DNA from: Hybos culiciformis
Taxonomy: Eukaryota > Arthropoda > Insecta > Diptera > Hybotidae
DNA: 64,000 nt
Assembly: GCA_964007475.1 (NCBI GenBank)
Contig: OZ023274.1
Coordinates: forward strand, 99,829,322 to 99,893,321
Direction of reading: 5' to 3'
The first letter of the stretch is position 1. Each line of letters opens with the position of its first letter. A model generated the notes under the pieces. That model was given only the letters and a program-made list of their open reading frames with translations. It searched no databases and was not told the origin of the DNA. This document shows positions 15,014-25,360 of the stretch, one piece after another. The position numbers were made by a program, and so were the translations under genes.

Positions 15014-15299
15014 GGCTAAAGTGCAGTTTATGTGAACCTCTCAGAAACGGCTGAAACTTGGAGGGGGGGTAGAGGCGGTGCCCAAACTTCCAAAACTGAA
15101 ATCAGTTCTTGGGGCTCGGGCTCCGTTTCGAAGATATGGCCCCTCAAAGTTTTCATACATTTTGTATGGGCAATTTTTTTTTCTTGCTCGATTTGGCCCA
15201 TTTTTTTGTAGAGAGTTTAGGGAGTGTCCCAAAACAAGAGGGGGGGTGGGGGGCGGCGGGCGGGCGGTCTGGTGGTTGGTCAGTGGGATTTGCGGCGCC
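15014..15299 (+). repeat. GC-rich interspersed repeat (family A), copy 1
   Basis: A block of about 286 bp that is far more GC-rich than its surroundings. It begins GGCTAAAGTGCAG and ends TTTGCGGCGCC. It contains GGCTGAAACTTGGAGGGGG, then a G-run segment at about 15240-15268 with many runs of three or more G, a strong G-quadruplex-type pattern. Closely similar blocks occur at 50327-50500 and, inverted, at about 63238-63525. Open frames across it come from low stop-codon density and do not look like protein. I see no clean target-site duplication. Confidence 0.8.
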
Positions 15300-15814
15300 A
15301 GTTCAAAATTGCTTTGCGGTATTAGCTGTGCTCAAGTCATAAAAACTGGTCCGTAATTGATAATCTGTTTTCGTATAAGTTAAATTGTGACGCCGTTGAC
15401 GCATTTTATACTTGGCTTTAAAAAGAATATTTATAGAAATAAAAAAAACAAAGCTATTATAATACTACAGTTACATGGATGTAGTATTGTTGCTTTTCTG
15501 ATGCTGTACTCAATCACTGTGTTGCTGTGAGTAATTTTTGTTGTTTTCTTTGAAATATAAATACTCGATCCGAAATATAAATACTCGATGCCATGCGATG
15601 CACATGCATCTCCTATCTATATTGAGTATTATTGAGTGTAGTTTAGTGTATCGTTATTGGAATGGGAATATGAAAACTGTGATGGAATAAAAATTAAAAT
15701 TTTGCAATTTATTTTCAAAGTTTATAAAAAAAATTATTGAAATTTTTAAAAAATAAAATGTGCTCAAAAATAAATAAGTCATAGTAAAATTTTGAATAAA
15801 AAAAAAATTAATTA

Positions 15815-18800
15815 ATGGATCCTATAATATTTTTTACTGTTTTGACAGTAATTTATTTAGTTTTATTATTTTTTGATTTATTTTTCAAGGTAATAAAAAA
15901 AAATTAATAAAATCAAATAATTTTTTTTTTTAAATATTTATTCATGGGTACCTACCTGCCTACCTAGCTACATTGGTTACATTAGATGTCTCTAGACAAC
16001 TAGTACGATAAGAAAGTTTCGACTGGAACTCTTAAGTCTTTCAGTCTTTGTAAGTAGTGATGGGAAATCTCGTTCACTTCAGTGACCTGTGTTAACTCGT
16101 TCGTTCTTTTTTATTGACCGAGTTAAAAAATATCGTTCAATTGAACGACCTATTTTCTCGTTCGCGAACGACCGAAAAAAAATGAACTCAAATCAATTTA
16201 CTGACCGAGTTAAAAAAATTGAACGGGTTAAAAAAATGAACGAACTATTTTTACTGACCGAGTTAAAAAAAATTGAACGGGTTAAAAAATGAACGTATTA
16301 TTTTTACTGACCGAGTTAAAAAAAATTGAACGGGTTAAAAAATGAACGTACTATTTTTACTGACCGAGTTAAAAAATATTGAACGGGTTAAAAAATGAAC
16401 GTACTATTTTTACTGACCGAGTTAAAAATATAGCTCAATTAACTCAAATCAAAATGAAATTTGCAAAAATAAAAAAATACCAAATGAAATGAACTGAAAG
16501 TGAACTGTGAACTTTAGGAAGCATTAATTCATCTATTATTTTTAAAGTTAATATGATTTATTTTTATTATAAAAAAAATAAAAATATTTAGAGCATATTA
16601 ATCTACTAATAATTATTCAAATATCTATATTAGCAATAACCGATTTTATCAGTCTTTCTTATTGTATTTTTTTCTATGGATGTCGTGTGGCATTTTCAAT
16701 TGAAAAAGACGATAATTTTCAGACCAGTAAAGAGGTAGCTATTGTTCACAGCTACACTTACATAACAATCTAACAACACCAACACAATTTCTCTTTCTTC
16801 CTTATAGCTGAAAAATAAGTGTACTGCTCTTTTCAAACATTTATCTCTTCTCTACACCTACAGAACTTTTTTTTTTTAGAAAAGAACGATGAACGGTGAA
16901 CGATGAACGATATATTTTTTTTTTACTGACCGATCGGTCATCGTTCACTTTAGTGATCCGTTCTTTTTAACTCGGTCGTTCACGAACGACACATCTCTAT
17001 TTGTAAGTGTACGGCCGGCAGAGAAACTATAAATTTTTAATATGATATAATAATAATAAATACCTATAATTGTGGTACTGCTAAATCAGAGATAAAAATT
17101 TATTCCAAAATTATTTTCTGATCCGTAAGCGCCACTTGAATGATTCACAGCGTTTGCATCGAAACTACCTTCAGGGAATTTTATACACTTAAAAGACATA
17201 AATGATATAAGATTAACATAAGAGTTCCATATTTAATAAATACGGTTTTCTTAAATTAATGAAAGTCCTAACTACCTATGTTATTAATAAATACATGTCT
17301 GCAATATTATTATCATAAATATATTTTAACATTTTGTAGGTACAAGAATGTAGGAATATAAATTTTTTTTGTTTGTTATTTTAGAGCTGTATGCACTATC
17401 CATATGATGCTTTTTTAAGAAATACTGGCCTAAATGTTCAACTTTTTCGCCTTAAATGGTACACAACCGCCTTTAACAGAACCATATTCCGTTTGGGATC
17501 AATGTGGAAAAAATTTTTTTTACATTCATTCAATTTTGGGGTTATCGCATCAGTTTGCTTAATACCAATTGGACTGTCCCTATTATTAATGAATTTGTTC
17601 CAAATGGAAAAATATGATGGTGGTAAAAAAATTCCTGTTTCTGATGTTAAAATTGAAATATTACTTCCAGGAGTAAATTTGCCATTGAATGAAATTAATT
17701 TTTACATTTTGACATTAATTATATGCACAATAGTTCATGAATTAGGACATGCAGTAGCTGCAGTCCTTGATGAAGTACCCAGTAAGTAAAAATAATTTGT
17801 CTTCGATTTATTTTAATTGTCATTTACACTGTATGTTCTCAATTATTTATTTTCAGTAATAGGCTTTGGATTTACTTGTTATTTCTGTATACCTATCGCT
17901 TACACACAAATAAATCAAGAACATCTTAATTCGTTAAAAAGCTTTAATAAATTGAGAATACTATGCGGGGGAATATGGCACAATTTAGTTCTTTCAGGAT
18001 TGTGCTTTCTGATCTACTCTACATTGGGTACAGTTGTGAAACCATTTTATAAATTAAATGAAGGATTAATAATAACTGATATTTCGCAGAAATCTCCCCT
18101 TTTAGGTGAGAAAGGATTGCAACTAAACGACATAATATATCAAATTAATGATTGCCCGATGGTAAATTATGATCAATATTACGATTGTTTATTAAAGTCT
18201 ATACGCCAAAAACCGGGCTTTTGCGTATCATCAAATTTCATTCATTTACATGACGAAAGCGTTCGTGTCTCACACATTGATGGCGTCATAGAATGCTGTG
18301 ATTCAGCAAATTTTAAGCAATGTTGCTTTGAATTAACAACTGATGATTTAAGCAACGATAATCCAATAGAAATACCTCAACACGTATGCCTCGATATCAG
18401 AAAGACAATCGAAGATTCAAATGAAGAATTTTGCACTGGTACATCTTGTGAACGAGGTTTTTGTATGAAACCATTGCTTCGAAACACAACGACCATTATG
18501 GTTATCAAACGAAAATTAAAAGATAACGTTATTTACGTAGGACATCCTTATGACATTTTCAAAACTGTCAAATTATCAGAATTTATACCGAGGTCATTTT
18601 TATCACCTGAATTAGGTGATTCTATTTTATTATTTTTGAAATATAATATTGTTTTTTCAACGGGCTTAGCATTGATTAATGCGATTCCATGTTTCGGCCT
18701 TGATGGTTACCAAATATGTCAGACAATTTTGAATAATTTACTATTAGGAAAAGTTGTCGAAAGACGAAAAAGAGAACTAATAGGATTGGTTGTGACAAGC

Positions 18801-18872
18801 TTAGGCACATTATTATTTTTGAGCTCAATTTTAAAAATTATATGGATATCAATAATTAAGAATTTGTTTTAG
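15815..18872 (+). CDS. S2P: Membrane-bound site-2 protease (S2P/MBTPS2), zinc metalloprotease
   Basis: Intramembrane metalloprotease that cuts SREBP- and ATF6-type transcription factors within the membrane after site-1 cleavage, in the Golgi. Exons: 15815-15889, 17385-17781, 17857-18872, giving 495 residues. Exon 1 is 25 codons (MDPII...FFDLFFK) forming the first membrane helix; it joins in phase 0 to SCMHYPYDAFLRNTGL, the usual S2P N-terminus. The zinc-binding HELGH lies at residues 143-147 in a hydrophobic segment, and the third ligand is in NAIPCFGLDG (Asp440). Between them lies a PDZ-like domain (around GLIITDISQKSPL) and a cysteine-rich luminal region. Intron 1 (1,495 bp) carries a hAT element. 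AATAAA at 18934, about 60 bases past the stop, is a good polyadenylation candidate. The short first exon is assigned by frame, splice site (AAG|GTAATA) and hydrophobicity. Confidence 0.93.
16055..16999. mobile_element. Non-autonomous hAT-type DNA transposon with internal minisatellite
   Basis: 945-bp element in S2P intron 1, flanked by a perfect 8-bp direct repeat TTTGTAAG (16047-16054 and 17000-17007), the target-site duplication length of hAT transposons. Ends are inverted: TAGTGATGGG on the left and the complement of TAGAGATGTG on the right (8/10). Subterminal regions share CGTTCACTT / GTTCACGAACGA type words in inverted order. There is no transposase ORF; the interior holds a tandem repeat. 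Superfamily assignment rests on duplication length and ends only. Confidence 0.82.
16199..16432. repeat. 54-bp tandem repeat inside the hAT element
   Basis: About four copies of a roughly 54-bp unit: CTGACCGAGTTAAAAAAAAT, then TGAACGGGTTAAAAAATGAA, then CGTACTATTTTTA. The copies differ by a few bases and small A-run length changes. The repeated word GACCGAGTTAAAAA also occurs in the element's termini, so the array probably grew from the subterminal sequence. A short open frame through it is only repeat translation. Confidence 0.85.
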
Positions 18873-19329
18873 AATTAGAAAATTAAGCTATTTAATTTAA
18901 GATGTACTATAATTATTATAAATGGCACTATATAATAAATAGTTGAATTTATTTTTTTGTAAAAAATGAAAGCTGCTGTACCAAAAATTACGTAAGTTTA
19001 TAATGATTTTAAGATAATCAATAATAAAAATTTACCCATAAAAAAATTGAGATTTAACGTTTTTATCGAGGTTTTTATATTATTGCAAGAAATTGTTCCT
19101 TAGCCAAACATTGTTAGCGGTTATTGTCTAGGCATCAATAAGTAGTTTACTGAAAATTAAACTTCATAACTTATTTTTGAATGGGAGTTAAATTTTATAA
19201 TGTATTTTACTTAACCAAAACATACATATTTTATTAAAAATAAAAATAAATAAATTTAATCATTAATTTTTGTTTTACATTTGACTATGTCAAATAAGCT
19301 AATATTTTTTTTAAATTTTGCATTTGAAT
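18873..19329. other. Convergent 3' ends of S2P and LYRM2
   Basis: AT-rich spacer between two genes that face each other. AATAAA at 18934 (plus) and TTTATT at 19230 (minus AATAAA) are the likely polyadenylation signals. Nothing else is visible. Confidence 0.6.
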
Positions 19330-19659
19330 TTATTCTTTTTTAATTCCGCTCAAACTTAAATTTGTTTTTAATTCGTTTAAAGAACGATTTCCATGGTGTA
19401 TTAACATTTTAATTGTAACTTCTTCTTTATGATCTTTATTAATGCGAAAATCATGTCGTGCCCATTGTTTTAGTTCCTCTTGGGTATTTTTGTCTGGAAT
19501 AAGTCTGATAGTTCGAAACATATCACGATAAAGTTTTAGAACTTCCTGTCGAAGCATAAACTAAAATATAAATTTTGAATATATATATTAGGAAACTGAA
19601 AATATTAAAAATATTTTGTAATTACCTACCTCTTTTAGTGATAATGTACTTTTTGACAT
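19330..19659 (-). CDS. LYRM2: LYR motif-containing protein 2 (LYRM2), mitochondrial
   Basis: Small mitochondrial matrix protein of the Complex1_LYR family, linked to respiratory complex assembly through the LYR/acyl-carrier-protein interaction. Two exons on minus: 19659-19630 and 19560-19330, split by a 69-bp GT-AG intron (19629-19561), giving 86 residues. Exon 1 has only ten codons, MSKSTLSLKE, joining in phase 0 to FMLRQEVLKLYRDMFRTIR. The LYR motif is at residues 20-22 (KLYRDMFR), followed by the family's WARHDFRINK and IKMLIHHGN segments. Length equals that of the human protein (88). The basic, serine-rich N-terminus would serve as a targeting region. The second exon alone could look like a 75-residue gene starting at 19557, but that drops the conserved start. 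Confidence 0.93.
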
Positions 19660-19743
19660 TTTATGCATTTTTTTTTTGTTTTTTTCAATTAGTAATGCAC
19701 TACCTATGCTTTACAAGGTTCCTTTTTGTTTTATTTAGTTATG

Positions 19744-19795
19744 ATATGAAACCTTCGGATATGAAACCTTCGGAATGATATGAAACCTTCGGGAT
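19744..19795. repeat. Triplicated ATATGAAACCTTCGG
   Basis: Three tandem copies of ATATGAAACCTTCGG (spacing 15 and 19 bases) just upstream of the LYRM2 start, on the side away from its gene body. The unit is unlike the surrounding AT-rich DNA. It could be a small minisatellite or clustered binding sites; the sequence does not decide. Confidence 0.7.
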
Positions 19796-22700
19796 CATAA
19801 AAACATTGTTTTGTTTAGGAACAATTCTACTTTTTTTTTGTATGTACGCAAAAATTGTAGTTAGGTAATATAATAGGTTCCTATTTGTTGAAATTTATTA
19901 AGAACCAATTAAAATAAGATATTCCTCAATCTCAATTCAACCAAAATGTTTGAATCTTATTATTTTCTGTTTCGACTTCGGATCCCGAGCTCTATAGCTT
20001 ACAGTCAGGCCGCAGGAGGTAGTGAACAACGAAAAAAAACAAAAAATCTAAAAAATTTATAAAATAAATACGACACTGATGGCAGTCAGATGACATGAGA
20101 ATAGAATTAAAATAATGTAAACATTGAACAGATGATTATGAATATGTAAACAAGCAGTAGCATAGTGTTTATAGACACAACGCTTCCAAAAGTGCTTGTC
20201 ATATGGCTTTGAAGCTATGTAACCTTGTCCCATGCTGTCATTGTCACAGCACAGCAGTAACAGATGGATAATATAATTATTAGCCTTTATAGATTAAGCC
20301 ACGGTACAAAACATCCAAGAATGAGAAGAGTAAATTCTGATAGAAATTGTCATAACGATATTGACTACCGTTGTGTCGAGATATTTTGCGCGTACTTTGT
20401 AGTAATTATTTTTAAAACAAAAGAAATCTAAAAATAAGCAAATATAATATGTTATGCTTGTAACGGTTTGAAAAAAAAATAAAATTTAAATAATCAAATA
20501 AATAAATATAAATAAATTTAATTTTGTTTTTTCAAAATTTATTTTGTAAAACTTCATTTAATGATTTTCTCTTTGATAAGAACAGATTAAATAAATAAAA
20601 TAAAATTTCATTATAATTAAAAAAAAAAATCAAATAATGAAATTGGAGTAAAGCCAAAAAAAAAAAAATTATAATAAATTTTCAAAAATGCAATTTAAAT
20701 TAAAAACAAAATTAAAAATTTGTAATAAAAATACGAAAAAAATTTAAATTTGTTTTTTCAAAACACAATTTGAAACTAAATATTTTGTAAATATTATATA
20801 CCCAATCATATACAAAATGTTTTAATTGTGAAGAAAAATGAAACAAAATTAAAAACAAAAAAAAAAAAATAATAATGATAACATTGAAAAATCAAAAAAC
20901 TAGAACGGAAAAAAAAAAACTTAAACAATTTGTTATTTTTGTGGAAAAAATTATATGCAAAATTTGAGGTGATCATTATATTTTAAAATTCCTAATTCCC
21001 AAAAAAAAGAAAAAGGATTGATATTCGAAGAGAAGTGACAATGACAACCATAAAAATTTTAATTTTATTGCTGGAATAACATGTACCTAAGATATTTTTT
21101 TTTGGCGCAAATTGTAAAGCCGGTTTTAAAAAACAATTCGTGTAAACTTTTCTTGAAAACCATCTTTTAGTTCTACCAAAAGTTTCATTTAAACTATTTG
21201 AACAAATAATTTTTTTAACACTAATTTTAAGACACCTTTTTGAAAGAATTTAAAGTATCTAACTTTGTATGATGTATAAATAAAACTGATCGTGATAGCA
21301 CATTAGGAATATAGGGGACTCAAATTGTATATTGTGTTAAGTAAAAGCATAGATTAAGAATATACATAGATTCTTAGCTTCATACGACTTTATTTTTGGT
21401 ATTTTCATGTGCATGTGTTAGTAAAACAAAATAAAATACGTGATAATTATCAATATATGAAAAGAATTTTATTTAGTTTTACTAACACCTTCACATAAAA
21501 ATACCAAAAAAGACTGAAAAAATGTTGAAATGAAGCTATAAATCTTTCTGTATTCTTAATCTATGGTAAAAGTGATTATCGTTATAATATGAATTTTCTA
21601 AAGATTTGCTTTGATGCCGTTTTTTTTTTTTAGTATTTAAATTTTAAAATAAAATTATGGTACCTATGAAATGAAAACTACATAGCACTACCTAGGCCTA
21701 CCAATCGTGCAATTGAGAATAAAATTAAGTGGTGCTTATCTATCTATATATTTTTTTAATTATTTGAGATACTTTTTTAATTATTTTGGTTTAATTTAAT
21801 TATGTCGGACTTACTTATTGAATTCGTTTTAACATAACTTTTATATTTTTAATGAAAAAAAATTAAACTTTAAAAACAAATTTGAAATTTAATAAAGTAA
21901 TAGAACATTAAATTATTCAAAAATCTTGTATAAAAATTATTGATGATTCCAATTTTTATTTTATTTTTGTTTGTGAGTAAAATTTAAATAAAAAAAGAAA
22001 AAACCAAAACAAAAAAAAAAATAAATTTAATGAAATTTGATCAAAACATTTTTTTCCACATGTTCTGTTTGGGATATTTTCGGTATTTTACGTTATGTAT
22101 ATTTTATAAATAGAATGTGAAACATACTTATATATATAAAAAAAAATTTAATGCACATTTACAAATTTAATGCATTTTTCAAAATGAAAGTGAAGTTATT
22201 TTTTTGCTTAAAAATTGAATATGCCCCAAAAACAGATTTTTTAAGAAAAAAAATAATAAAAAAATTAAAATAAAATAAAATTAATTTTGTTGTGATAATC
22301 ACTTTCTGTTTTTGTTACTTGACTTTTATTAATTATAACATTTACTTTTATTAATTATATTGTAACATTATATAAAAATTAATATAATATACTTACATAT
22401 ATATTTTCATTTTATTATCATTTTTATGCAATATAAATATGTTATCTGTGTAGTATAACCTGGCATATAATCTTCATCTACATATCATATACCTCTATGT
22501 GAACATAATGATATCTGTATATCTAATTCTATAATGACAACCAAAAAACAATCCAAAAATGTTTGTGGCTCCTAATAATTGTTTTTTTTTCCCCTGACTG
22601 GAAAGTATATTTCACAAAAACCTTAAATTCATAATATTTTACACCGAAAATTGGAACATTAAGAAAATTCGCAAAAAATAAGAAAAACTTATTTAATCTT

Positions 22701-25360
22701 TCTTCATTACTTGTTTGTTCATTTTCCTCCACGTTGCTCCATTCCATCAACAGTGCACATCAAATTTTTGTTTTGAAGTACAATTTAAAAAAAAAATAAC
22801 CTTTTATATTCTTCACATGTTATAGTCTCAAGGTGTAAGGTGATTGTTTCTTTTTTTTTAATTTTTTTTTTTATTTTTGTAAAAAAATCAAAGATCATTT
22901 CCCTCGAGTAGTGATCTAATAATTTCGAAATAAAGAACAACACAAAATTCATGTGATTTTCTTAAAATAATATATGTACATACATATAATTTTTCGTGTT
23001 CTCGAGATTTTAAAAATGATATAAACAAAGTACAAAATATATGTATAGATATAAGTAAATAATATGTACTTTTTTCTTTTATCCTAAAAATAGATATTTT
23101 CTTAATTTTTTTTTTTTTAATTCTACTTCATTTAGTATTATAATAATGCTCATTCTATATTAAAAATAAATAAAAAACTAAGCAAAACAGGTGACAAATA
23201 AATGTACTTTTCGATTGTAAATACTTAGATCTATTAAATAGAAGATAATTGTAACATAATACTTACTACACAAGATGTGCTAGTGAGTGATCATTATTAG
23301 CATAAAGATTCTCAATACCAGAAATAGATAAATACTTGGTTATCATTGAGAACAACGTTTTGGTGGTAATTCCTAGCTCAAACAAAATATGAAATTAATA
23401 ATGGAAATTTTTCAGAATAACATAATTTAAGGTTTAGGAAAGTTCTAAGGAAAGTTCGAAGATTTAATTATATTGCATTCAGTATAGTCAGTAGAATGTC
23501 TAAACATTTCTGTAATACGAATTCAGTAAACACATTTCCTAATATACAAGGACTTATATACAAATACTTAAAACTTTCTGAATGTGTAATATATAGTACT
23601 TAGAAAAATTTGATAAAATATAATTTTAGAAATCTGTTAGGCATTGTTACGCTAATCATCGCATATATATATTTCATTAAAACATAATTAAGAAATTGAT
23701 ATTTTAGTTTTCCATGTTCTATATTTAAAAGTAAAAATTATAAATTAATCATCATTTTAAAAACTTAAGAACCATGAAAAAATTTAGTGTGTGTAAGCGT
23801 AAAGAATAGAACGCTTTGATTGACAAAAAAAAGAAAAAAGAAATATGAAAAATGAAAACACATGTGCGTTAAGATTTTCAATTTTTCAAAAATAAAAATT
23901 TTTGTTTTTCATAATTACTTATGATAGAGAATTAACATGTAAGAATTTTTATATTTTTATTCTTAATTTTAGAAAATTTATTATTATTTATATGACATAA
24001 ACGCAAAATTTTTTATATCACGCATCGCCTCACTTTGCTAGAAAATATTCGAATTGAATTGAGTTCTAATTACTATGTTTGTATAAACATATAATAGAAT
24101 TTCTGAAGATTATAATAATAGATTAATTTCTACGAGGTATATTCAAATTTTTTATTTCTGTCAATTTTGTTTTAATTGTTAATAATGCTGTTAATAAGAA
24201 CCTAAACACTTTAACTTAATAAATTCAAGATTGTTATTGACATTTATTTTTTACGAAATAAAACTTAAAGCTCGAGTTAATAATTTTTTTTATTTTATTT
24301 ATTTATTTGTTGATTAGCTTATATTTAGTTTACATATAAGTTGCAATAGTTTATCAGGTTTTTTAATTTAAAAACAAAAACAGCTGATGCAGATTTGATA
24401 ATTTATTATTGGTTTCTTGGACAAGAGCGTGATCATGGCGATGCTTGCCCTTTTCTTTGTTTTTTTTTGAATCGCTTGATTGATGGTTTTGGGCACCCGG
24501 TTGGTTTTGGACTCGTGCATGAATGCATTGATTATAATTACTAATTAATAAAATTACTAATTAATAGTTATTATTATTACATATATAAATTTATTTTAAA
24601 AGGAAAAGAAAACTTTTTTATAGGTATTATAAATATTGTAACCATCTGATAAGTATAAATAATTTTTTAATTGAATAATTGATTCTTTAAGCATTTTCAT
24701 TTCATAAAAAAATCCTTGAAAGTAAACTTTCTCAGAGAGAATATAAGTTCTAAAAAGTAGAATACAAAAATATTCTTTCAAGCTTTAGTTGAATTTTGAA
24801 AGTTCGATGCCGAATAATACTATCATATTTAAGTATTTAAAATGTGAATGTTATAATGTCTTTGCTGTAAATAATTTTTTATAATTCAAAAAATAATTTA
24901 AATAATAAGAATTAACTTACTTATAGTTGAACATAAAGAATGATGATGAATCATTTTAGTAGATTTTATCAAAAAAAAATTGAAATCAATCCTTTTTTTG
25001 TGAAACACGAGACATAGCAGATACACATGTATTTGTATATCTTCTATTTGTATGAATTAACATAGAGTTGCTATGTAATCTAATGCTTTTTTTAAATGAT
25101 TCTTTTTCCTTTTTTTTCTTTTTTTAATATTTTTAGGAATAACGATAAAAATATGATCAAAAAGTGTAATTGGAGATAAATAAAAAAAAAACAGAAGATA
25201 CTTTTTATATAAAAAAAATATTAATTAAAAAAGTAAAATATTATATTATAGATAAAAAAAAAAAATACTTATTCCTTGTTATATTCAAAATATTTATAAT
25301 CATTTGTTAAAATAATAATTATAATATTAATGATAGCAAAATAAGTATATATATATAGAA
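19796..25360. other. Long gene-free stretch upstream of SOBP
   Basis: About 5.5 kb between the divergent starts of LYRM2 and SOBP. The parts at about 19975-20410 and 24370-24530 are less AT-rich and more complex than the rest and could hold untranslated exons or regulatory sequence of SOBP, but I find no exon I can prove. The remainder is A/T-run sequence with one MITE at 21348-21565. No RNA gene was recognised. Confidence 0.45.
21348..21565. mobile_element. MITE with 7-bp target-site duplication GTAAAAG
   Basis: 218-bp palindromic element. Its ends are perfect inverted repeats CATAGATTAAGAATA / TATTCTTAATCTATG, and similarity continues inward (TAGCTTCAT, TTTTTGGTATTTT, GTGTTAGTAAAAC on the left match the complement on the right). 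It is flanked on both sides by GTAAAAG (21341-21347, 21566-21572). No coding capacity. The CATA terminus and 7-bp duplication are shared with the element at 38242-38542. Confidence 0.75.

Noticed and set aside
10007..15299. Functional link between DHX36 (quadruplex helicase) and the nearby G-run repeat
   Set aside because: The repeat is interspersed, with copies far from DHX36; closeness is most simply chance.
15041..15356. Overlapping frames on both strands in the GC-rich repeat
   Set aside because: Open on several frames at once because stop codons are rare in G/C-rich repeat DNA; the same happens at the other copies; no protein family.
16089..16292. Lysine-rich short frame in S2P intron 1
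   Set aside because: Translation of the 54-bp tandem repeat inside the hAT-type element.
22529..22750. 73-codon minus-strand frame
   Set aside because: Isolated chance frame in AT-rich DNA with no family signature or splice context.
24361..24540. Less AT-rich segment upstream of SOBP as an exon
   Set aside because: No long frame and no convincing paired splice sites; could be an untranslated exon but unsupported.
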